This document shows, in pieces, positions 57,208-64,000 of a stretch of DNA of 64,000 nucleotides. The number at the start of each line of letters is the position of its first letter. Within the stretch, counting starts at the first letter, position 1. Origin of the DNA: Vigna angularis (taxonomy: Eukaryota; Streptophyta; Magnoliopsida; Fabales; Fabaceae); contig NC_068971.1 of assembly GCF_016808095.1 (NCBI RefSeq), positions 10,242,501-10,306,500 on the forward strand, read 5' to 3'. The translations under genes were made by a program, and so were the position numbers. The notes below the pieces were generated by a model, which saw only the letters and a list, made by a program, of their open reading frames with translations, had not been told where the DNA came from and made no database searches.

Positions 57208-58386
57208 TCATGAAGGTAGCACTCTTACATGTCTGGTAGCAAACCTTTCAGCCTCAGAAGGTTGAGGCAAATGTACAAGAGATGCTATTTCATCCTCTCC
57301 CCATATATCTTCAAGGGGTCCATCTGGTTGTCTGCTTCGAGTAGTGTCTCTACCATTCATGCACCTCAAGCACGTTCCTGTTTCACAATATATAAGCTTT
57401 TCCATACTCGATGTTGGCAAAAGGTCCTTTAGCTCACTCATCTCTACAAATGCTCGAGGATATGCTGTGTCCAGAATCAAACTGTTGCATATGTTCACCT
57501 TCTCCAAATCTTCCAAGAAATTCAGCACACACAACAATGCCTTCCAGCTAATTATTAAATGCCGAATGCTCAATATCTTCAACTTCGGGGTGTATTTAGT
57601 CATGGCCAAAGCATGCTTTTCTTCAAAGTTGCCATCAGAAAATTTCAGCACGGTGATGTTGTTGTAGTGTTTTCCAATAGCTAGGATCATGTAATAATTG
57701 GACACAGCAGAAGTAGTGGTAATGGATTCAAGACCTCTCCATAAGCTCAGTACGGTGTCCACTCCTGCTCTTAAGAAATCACCCGTCTTTGGTAGAACAA
57801 CTCGTTTCAGGTTTGGGGTCCTACGAAAGAAAAACATGCATACACCGTGTAATACCAAATAGATTTCCAAATTCAAAATGAATTTTTTATTAAATATATT
57901 TTTACCAAGTACTTGTAGTTGTAAAAGTAGAATGAATATTTTCCAAGATATTTACCAAGCATTAAACTTATAGTTGTAGAAGTAGAATGGGTTTTGTCAA
58001 GATTTTTGAGGGAAACTTTACCTTTGTGCCACCATGATGAACTGTTCATTGGTTAGGTAAACATAAAAATTGAATATAATGTAGGTGGTATTTCCATTAC
58101 TCAGATCAAGAAGATGTTTCAAGAATTGAGTCATCTGCAAACTTGAGTGTCTGTAAGCTCCAACTTTATTGAATGGTATGTTGAAGCAGTAAGAACGGAG
58201 TCTGGAGAGATCAATCTTGTTCCATAGAGATGGGTCCCGACAAGCATTATTCCAAGATTTGCAAACTAGGGAGGCAACTGCAACATCCACAACGTTGAGG
58301 GATAAAAAGATTTTTACAAGAATATCATATATCAAATCGTTATTCACTTTCTGCTTTTTTCGAAATGTTGATTCCATATTCTCCAT
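57208..58386 (-). CDS. F-box/LRR protein, copy 3 (complete); join(57208..57820,58022..58386)
   Basis: It has the same two-exon structure and length (325 aa) as copy 2, with splice sites and stop conserved. Amino-acid differences include Asn to Thr in SSLQMTQFLKHL of exon 1 and, in exon 2, YYNNVTELKF to HYNNITVLKF and YIPKLK to YTPKLK. The open frame is intact. Like the others it would encode an SCF-type substrate adaptor of unknown target. Upstream DNA differs from units 1 and 2: bases 58,490-58,790 replace about 80 bp of their proximal upstream sequence, so its promoter may differ. Confidence 0.87.
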
Positions 58387-59153
58387 TTGTTCACGTTTTC
58401 CTGCAAATATATGAATTTTTTTACATAATCAGTTTTAATTTTTCATAAATAAGTTCCAAATCAAATAAGAAAAATCATGCAAACTCTATATTCAATATAT
58501 ATATATATATATATATTCTTATTGATAATTAAAAATATACTGTTTAAAGAGAGAGACAAGTCCAAATTTTTTTATATTGTTTTCTATTGATAATTAAAAA
58601 TATACTGATATTAGTGTATTTAATTTTTTTAATATATTTTAAAATATTAAAATTAGTGTTTATTAATGTATTTTAAAAATACAACAGATAAAGAAAAGAA
58701 ATATAATAGAAAATTTGAGAGAGACTATATACTAGGCAAGGTGTAACATGTAACACCCCATGCAGTGAAAATAATGAATACCCTCAACACTCTACGTTTT
58801 ACTCTTCTCTTCTATTACACCAGCCTCCATCCTAAAATCTCCTAGGCTTCTCTCTCTCGGCCTCTCACCCTTCCAGTCAAGGATGTCCACAAAACGAAAC
58901 AACATGTTAGAAAACACCATGCATGAAGACTCACGAGAAATACTACCCTTAAATCACAAAACACATGCATTAATTCCTACCATTGCTCTCACCGTGACTA
59001 TGCAAGGAGCAAAGCCTTCTATCTCCCACAAGATTATTAATTCAACAGATTTTTTTTAAACGTTCATGATATAACCTAAATCTTTTAAAATATTCTCCAA
59101 ATTTCACCCTTTATCTCTTCAAATCTTTTCTGTTGTAATCATGTTCTAGTGTG
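58387..59153. other. Upstream region of F-box copy 3
   Basis: No gene. A TA repeat (58,496-58,515) and about 280 bp of unit-3-specific AT-rich DNA to 58,790 are followed by sequence matching 625-980. The repeat block continues at 59,154-59,326, then 59,327-59,782 matches unit 1 plus a stretch like 6,196-6,250. Confidence 0.5.
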
Positions 59154-59975
59154 CATGGCCATTAACATAATAAAACCTAATTCCACTCGCTGCCTTGTGA
59201 AAGAAACAAACCAAAGAAAACTTACGTCTCTCTCTTAAACTAAAGAAACCCATAAAATGATTTAATCACTTACGATTTTAAAATAATTTATTCACATTCA
59301 AATAGACAAAACACTTAAAATGATTGCTATAGACAAAACGAAAATTAACAGAAGATAAAACCCACGAAAACTTACGTGCAATACTACCCTTCCACCACCA
59401 TTAATCAACATTACCGAAAACCCAAATTTATATTGATAAAAATTAACTTCGATCAACATAAAAAAAATAAAAATAGCATTATAAAACAACCATAATTTAG
59501 CATCAATAAAACAAATTCAAAACGATGAAGTATTAGTTTGTACATACAACTAGTTGAAACGAATGCATCTATCAATTCTAAATAGGGATTATAAAAAGCT
59601 CAAGAAATTTGAGTGATAAATTACTATATCAATATTTTACATATTTTTGTTTTACACATTAAGATTTTGAATATCGTTACTTTTGTCTCTATGTAATTTG
59701 GTTTTATTAAAAAACACTCATAAAAATTAAGAAAATTACGAGAGAAAAATTATGAGTGGCTTAAGAAATTGAGTAAAAGTCTTAAATAGTTGGTTTTTGC
59801 ACCAAAGTAGGCAAAACTGTCCTGAATATTACTAAAATGGGCAGATTTTGACCCAAAGTGAAGTCGTGGGGGTCAAAACGACTTCAAATAAAGAAGTCGT
59901 GCCCCTCCTGTACGACTTCACACTGTTCATGTGAATAGTGTGAAGTCGTGCACCCCAAAAACGACTTTGGGGTCC

Positions 59976-60165
59976 TGTAATCGATTACAAGGTAATGATA
60001 ATCGATTACAGAGTGGTGAAATGGTAACCCCTGCAGGATTTCAAATTAGTAGGCAGAAAAGGGACTGATAATCGATTACGACACTTCTGTAATCGATTAC
60101 CAGTGTGTTTGTGATCCAAGAATCACTCTGGTAATCGATTACAATGAACGTGTAATCGATTACTA
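59976..60165. repeat. GTAATCGATTAC palindrome array, left subterminal
   Basis: Six copies of TAATCGATTA (five of them GTAATCGATTAC or one-base variants) lie in pairs about 20 bp apart. AAGTCGT/ACGACTT words fill the adjacent terminal repeat (59,860-59,970). Confidence 0.92.
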
Positions 60166-60325
60166 GTGTGTTTTTGGTTGGTTTTAGAAAATGATTTTGC
60201 ATTTTACATATGTTATGTATTGGTTGTGTTATACGAGAAGAGAAAATAAATATCTGGAATAAGAAATATTAATAGTAATATATGAATAATGGATTTGATT
60301 ACAATTGGGTAAGATTAAGAAAAAA

Positions 60326-61351
60326 CTAATGACGAAAGGGACAATTTCCCCTATGATGACCTTCGTTGCGGTAGTAAGAGCATTTTTTTGGCTTATCTGG
60401 ATTGGATTGATCCATTTCATTATGAAGCCTATTTGTAGATGGTCTTCCAGATGCCTTGCGTCGCATTCTAGGATCTGGTATGAAGTTTGGACCTGTATAC
60501 GCAGACCAATAATCTTGATTTTGGATTGGGTGAAATTGCACTTCGTATGCCTTGAAAATGTTGTTAAGACTGTACACTAGATCGATGACTTGGGTTAGTG
60601 GAATATGCGAAAATGCACAAACAGCAATGACATGATGACATGGGAGACGAGTAGCCTGGAAGTGACCACAATCACACCACCATTCATTTAGGCTGACCTT
60701 GTAGGAAAGTAGAACAGGGCGGTAGTGGTGAGGTGTTAAAATTTCCTGAACATCAAATTCAGAATTTTCACGGTTGTAGCGATGAACATGACAAAATGCG
60801 GATTGTTGTTGATTTTTCCTAATGATGTCGGCAATTTCTTCAGGAAATTGGTGTCCTGCTTATAGCATACAGTTTGCCTTTAATCCACGTTCAACAAACC
60901 ATGATTGTGTCCTCTCAAATGTTGTTATGATTAGAGCACATATTGGTAATGAACGTGCTCCCTTTAAAATGGAGTTGGTGCACTCAGCAAGATTAGTCGT
61001 CATATGTCCATATCTTCTCCCTCCATCAAAAGCCTGAGACCATTTTTGTAATGGGATTTTATCTATCCATTCAACTTGTTGTGGGTATTGGTTTCTCAAT
61101 GCAGCAAGTTTTTTGAGGTCATGATTTTTGAATTTGTTGTTGAAGTTGGATGCCAGATGATGTATGCAATACACAGAGTTCAAACCATCTTGTTCCCAAC
61201 CAACTTGTTCTGATCTTAAGGCAGATAGTATACCCTTTCCTCTGTCAGTGATGATGCAAATATTTTGTTGATGGCAAACATGTTCTTGAAGTAGTTGAAA
61301 GAACCATATCAAAGCCTCCTTTGTCTCACCTTCTACAATGGCAAAGGCCAA
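60326..61351 (-). pseudogene. MULE transposase, 5'-truncated with one in-frame stop
   Basis: The frame starts inside the DDE catalytic domain (AFAIVEGETKEALIWFFQLL, CIITDRGKGI, YCIHHLASNFNNKFKN, NLAECTNSILKGAR), so the region with the first catalytic Asp is missing; the second Asp (ITDR) and the Glu (AEC) are present. After an in-frame TAA at 60,860-60,862 the same frame continues through a linker into a SWIM zinc finger, CDCGHFQATRLPCHH (about 60,655), and a C-terminal knuckle KCSYYRNEGHHRGNC whose second Cys is Tyr. The domain order DDE-SWIM-knuckle is that of MuDR-type transposases. The truncation and stop make the element non-autonomous. Confidence 0.88.
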
Positions 61352-62218
61352 TGGGAACGTGTGTTTTATAGTAACCTCAAATTTTCTGACAACGAAACAA
61401 TGAAAACTAAGGTGAACAATGTCAAAATTATTATCAAACCCAGCATTTTAGCTTCTATAGCCGATCTTCCCTCTGTTGGGTTGCCCTTTGAGGGGAAATT
61501 ATTTGAGGATTGGACCAATGAATACAATATGGACGGAGCCAGACAATTAATTTGTTTGCCACACAATCCCCCTACCAATAGAATTCTAGCAGGGAATATG
61601 ACAGCTGAGGCCAGAGTATTACATTATACTATATGTCGTGTTTTGTTTCCACGTGTTTCTAACTTTGCACAGGCAACCGAAGAAGATCTTCTGATAATGT
61701 GGATTATAATGACGGCAAAGCAGATAAACTGGACCCATCTCATCCGACATAGGATGAAGAAGGCTTTGAGGCCAGGTGCTCCTTTACCATATCCAACTTT
61801 GGTCACCCGCATCTTGGAACATTTTCAAGTTCCACTGGAGGATGAAATATCAGTCCCACCTACTAGGCATTGGACAATATCAGGAGGAGTCATACAATCA
61901 TTTGGATTGACCCAAAATGCTAACAGATGGGTGCACAAAAATTCTCCTCCTCCACCTCAACCTCAAAATGAACCACCTCCTCAACTACAACTACCATCAG
62001 TTCAACCAACTAGTAGATTTGATGAGGTCATGACAGGGATAAACGATCTCCGAACATTTGTTGGGGACAACTTCAATAGCATGAATGCAAGATTTGAACA
62101 ATTGGAGCTGAACATGGGTGACCGCTTCGATACTATTGATGCTCGAGTTGAGCATGTGGAGCACGACATTCAATATCTGCGTCGTCATTTTGGTCCACAT
62201 GGTGGACCATCTTCCTAG
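61295..62218 (+). CDS. Transposase_32-like 'putative plant transposon protein' ORF in the MULE
   Basis: This is an open frame of 307 codons. Residues 1-19 are the complement of the MULE transposase and are probably not native. The conserved part starts near RVFYSNLKFSDN and contains VNNVKIIIKPSILASIADLP, RVLHYTICRVLFPR, WIIMTAKQINWTHLIRHRM and TLVTRILEHFQVPLEDE. This resembles the domain Pfam calls Transposase_32, widespread in legume transposons, whose biochemical function is not known. A proline-rich linker (PPPPQPQNEPPP) and a C-terminal coiled coil (MNARFEQLELNMGDRFDTID, VEHVEHDIQYLRRHFG) follow. AATAAAAT at about 62,290 could be a polyadenylation signal. The true start may be an internal ATG near 61,400 or an exon lost when the two genes were fused. 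Confidence 0.7.
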   Translation: MKEPYQSLLCLTFYNGKGQWERVFYSNLKFSDNETMKTKVNNVKIIIKPSILASIADLPSVGLPFEGKLFEDWTNEYNMDGARQLICLPHNPPTNRILAGNMTAEARVLHYTICRVLFPRVSNFAQATEEDLLIMWIIMTAKQINWTHLIRHRMKKALRPGAPLPYPTLVTRILEHFQVPLEDEISVPPTRHWTISGGVIQSFGLTQNANRWVHKNSPPPPQPQNEPPPQLQLPSVQPTSRFDEVMTGINDLRTFVGDNFNSMNARFEQLELNMGDRFDTIDARVEHVEHDIQYLRRHFGPHGGPSS

Positions 62219-62504
62219 ATGCCTTTCAATTTGTACTGTCCTTTTGTTTTCATTTTAGCTTGTTCCTTATGTAATGCACTTTTAATTCAATAAAATACTA
62301 CAAATTTCATTTCTCAATTCATCTTATGATTTTCTCTTATTTCTATTACATAAAATCATATACTCTTCCTATACAAAACAATACATGACAATGTAATCAA
62401 CAACAATGCGTGCTTACACAAACTCATATCAATACACTTAATAAACTTCACACTATGCACCACAATTACAATACAAAATTTCAAAAACCAACAAAAAACA
62501 CACT

Positions 62505-62695
62505 GGTAATCGATTACATGAAACTTGTAATCGCTTACCAGAATGATTCTTGCACCCAATACAACCTGGTAATCGATTACAGAAGACTTGTAATCGATTA
62601 CCAGTGTGTTTTTCTCATACTAATTTGAAGTCGTGGAGAGTGGTCACGATTTCAGTACTCTGTAATCGATTACCATTACGTTGTAATCGATTACA
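62505..62695. repeat. GTAATCGATTAC palindrome array, right subterminal
   Basis: Six copies (one a GTAATCGCTTAC variant) are again paired about 20 bp apart, followed by AAGTCGT/ACGACTT words at 62,700-62,790. This mirrors the left end. Bases 62,219-62,504 hold only an AT-rich tail. Confidence 0.92.
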
Positions 62696-62916
62696 GTCAT
62701 CAGAAGTCGTTTTTGGGGTGCACGACTTCACTTCGTGCAGGGGGGCACGACTTCTTCAATTGAAGTCGTTTGGGCCCCCACGACTTCTCCATTTTCGTAA
62801 TATGGTTTGAATTTGCCTACTTTGGTAATAAGAGAGGCAAATATGCCTAGTTTGGTGAAAAAACCTAAATAGTTGCATTGACAAAAATGGATTTTATTGT
62901 TTATTGAAAAACAAAT

Positions 62917-63974
62917 CTACAAAGAGACGTAGAAATTAGGCAAAATATCACCGGGTTTTCTCATCTCAGCTTTTCCCTCACCTTGTGCATGGTTGCTTCT
63001 CCAACTATCTACTAAAGAGCGGATATCTGCCTCAGGAATAGTTCTACTGAGGTTGGTCGAGACCTTCCTTACCCTTTTCAGAGCTTCTATGGTTTCTGAA
63101 AAAAAAAAATAGTTAGCTACAATAAAAGTATAAATCATTTAATCAATAAGTATAAATCAATTTAATCAATAAGTATAAATCAATTTAATCAATAAGTATA
63201 AATCAATTTAATCATAAGTATAAATCAATTTAATCATAAGTATAAATCAATTTAATCACTTTATGTAGTTAGTAGCGAGCACATTACCAGAGACCGCTAT
63301 AATCCTATCATGGATCCTCCTCCGGCACATGCGTCGAACACCAACCTGTCCTCGGACAGATTGCGGCAACAATTCTAAATTCTTCGTCTGCAATGCATGT
63401 TATACGATTGAATACTGAATCTAATAAACATAAATAAATCAAGAAAAACCAAGAATTTTCAATCTACCTCCCAACACCAAAGACACGACTCGGTGTAGTC
63501 CTCTGATACATTAGCATCGGCATTAGGCAATCCATAAGTCACTCTATGTCCCTCAAGCAATACAATAGTCTTTACAGTGGCATAGGTCACTGGCTCCGGC
63601 TCCGCCAGCACGATTGCACCGCTACCGACCTTCTCGTTCAATCTGTCGTGGATCTCTTCAACAAGCTTCGACAGCGGAAGGTCACTCTCCTCCAGCAGAA
63701 CCGCTATGACGGCGTTTCGTGAACCACCGCACTGGCTCAGTTCGACGTAGACTTTTTCAGCCATGGCTTTCTTATAATTGCGGAACAAGGCGTCGAGCTC
63801 CTTCTCTAGGGTTTCAACTCTCTTATCCTCGACATTATTTAGTTTTTGCAGGCTCGATGGAAGTTTCTTCCGGCCCTGCGGGGTGGTGCTCGTCGGACTA
63901 CTAATCTTTGGAATCTTGTCACGATTTGAATTTGGATCTTGAGAAGAAGATGGTATTCTTGTCTGCGTTGCCAT
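62917..63974 (-). CDS. Truncated FAS1-like gene, copy 3; join(62917..63095,63288..63387,63468..63974)
   Basis: The same exon lengths (507, 100 and 179 nt) and splice sites give 261 aa. Intron 2 is only 192 bp because the LTR element is absent; it contains the uninterrupted minisatellite. Substitutions relative to copies 1 and 2 include LKNVEDKRAE to LNNVEDKRVE, LNGKVG to LNEKVG and VLVEGHR to VLLEGHR in exon 1, and VRKA to VRKV and RKLGD to RKPGD in exon 3. Frame, stop and splice signals are kept, which argues for at least past constraint. It lies just left of the MULE, whose insertion is about 40 bp beyond the stop codon, so 3' processing may be affected. The upstream region is outside the window. 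Confidence 0.75.
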
Positions 63975-64000
63975 TTCCACCTCTTCCACTTTTCCTGGCT

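Larger units (their letters stand above)
30598..57943. repeat. Tandem array unit 2
   Basis: This repeats unit 1 in order and orientation. It lacks the CACTA element, has a much shorter interior of the intronic LTR element, and has a complete solo LTR plus a longer copia remnant. Up to 50,850 it appears almost identical to unit 1; the only substitution I noted in the Tat 5' flank is 8,891 versus 38,308. Beyond 50,851 differences are frequent. Confidence 0.93.
59792..62865. mobile_element. Mutator-like element (MULE) in unit 3
   Basis: The 3,074 bp element is flanked by a 9 bp target duplication TAAATAGTT (59,783-59,791 and 62,866-62,874). Terminal inverted repeats of about 165 bp begin GGTTTTTGCACCAAAGTAGG; the reverse complement of the right end begins GGTTTTTTCACCAAACTAGG. 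Nine-base duplications and long inverted repeats are diagnostic of Mutator. It carries a minus-strand MULE transposase remnant and a plus-strand Transposase_32-like ORF, arranged 5' to 5' and overlapping. Subterminal arrays of GTAATCGATTAC lie at both ends. Units 1 and 2 have the empty site. Confidence 0.93.
57944..64000. repeat. Tandem array unit 3 (3' end outside window)
   Basis: It repeats the F-box and FAS1-like parts of the unit with more substitutions than between units 1 and 2. It has the Mutator-like element at 59,792-62,865 and lacks the LTR element in FAS1-like intron 2. The unit 1 sequence CTTAAATATTGCATTGAC (1,421 onward) is the empty site for the Mutator-like element. Confidence 0.9.

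Noticed and set aside
59298..59489. Minus-strand 63-codon frame rich in Phe, Ile and Leu
   Set aside because: AT-rich intergenic sequence with no conserved counterpart in units 1 or 2.

Overview
The window is nuclear DNA of a flowering plant, most likely a phaseoloid legume (Vigna/Phaseolus type). This rests on spliced genes with GT-AG introns, plant-only families (an F-box/LRR protein, a CAF-1 subunit FAS1-like gene, the leucine-rich-repeat part of a CC-NBS-LRR gene) and dense plant-type LTR retrotransposons, CACTA, hAT and Mutator-like elements. The species is inferred and cannot be proved here.

The dominant feature is a head-to-tail tandem array. Unit 1 runs from before base 1 to about 30,597, unit 2 from about 30,598 to 57,943, and unit 3 from about 57,944 past the end. 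Each unit carries, all on the minus strand, an F-box/LRR gene (325 aa, two coding exons) and a short three-exon FAS1-like gene (261 aa). Units 1 and 2 continue with a Ty3/gypsy Tat-type retrotransposon, a decayed LRR-only fragment of a CC-NBS-LRR resistance gene, and a Ty1/copia LTR carrying a nested 2.7 kb solo LTR. Unit 3 is cut off by the window end.

Indels and insertions order the events. A 3.35 kb non-autonomous LTR element sits in intron 2 of the FAS1-like gene in units 1 and 2 but not in unit 3, which keeps the empty site. A 4.1 kb CACTA element in unit 1 carries fragments of phosphoenolpyruvate carboxylase and MAP65 genes and is absent from unit 2, which keeps its empty site. A 3.07 kb Mutator-like element is present only in unit 3. 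Units 1 and 2 look almost identical up to 21,419/50,850 and then drop abruptly to clearly lower identity, so the array is a mosaic of recent and older duplication or conversion.

The genes that still look expressible are the F-box copies and the FAS1-like copies. The LRR fragment, Tat pol, the antisense accessory ORF, copia gag and the Mutator-like transposase all carry stops, frameshifts or truncations. I found no tRNA or rRNA gene, no CRISPR array and no clearly new gene system. The unusual points are the tandem family of truncated FAS1-like genes, the gene-capturing CACTA element, the palindrome arrays shared by unrelated transposons, and the 'shredded' internal domain of the LTR element in unit 2, which may be an assembly artefact.
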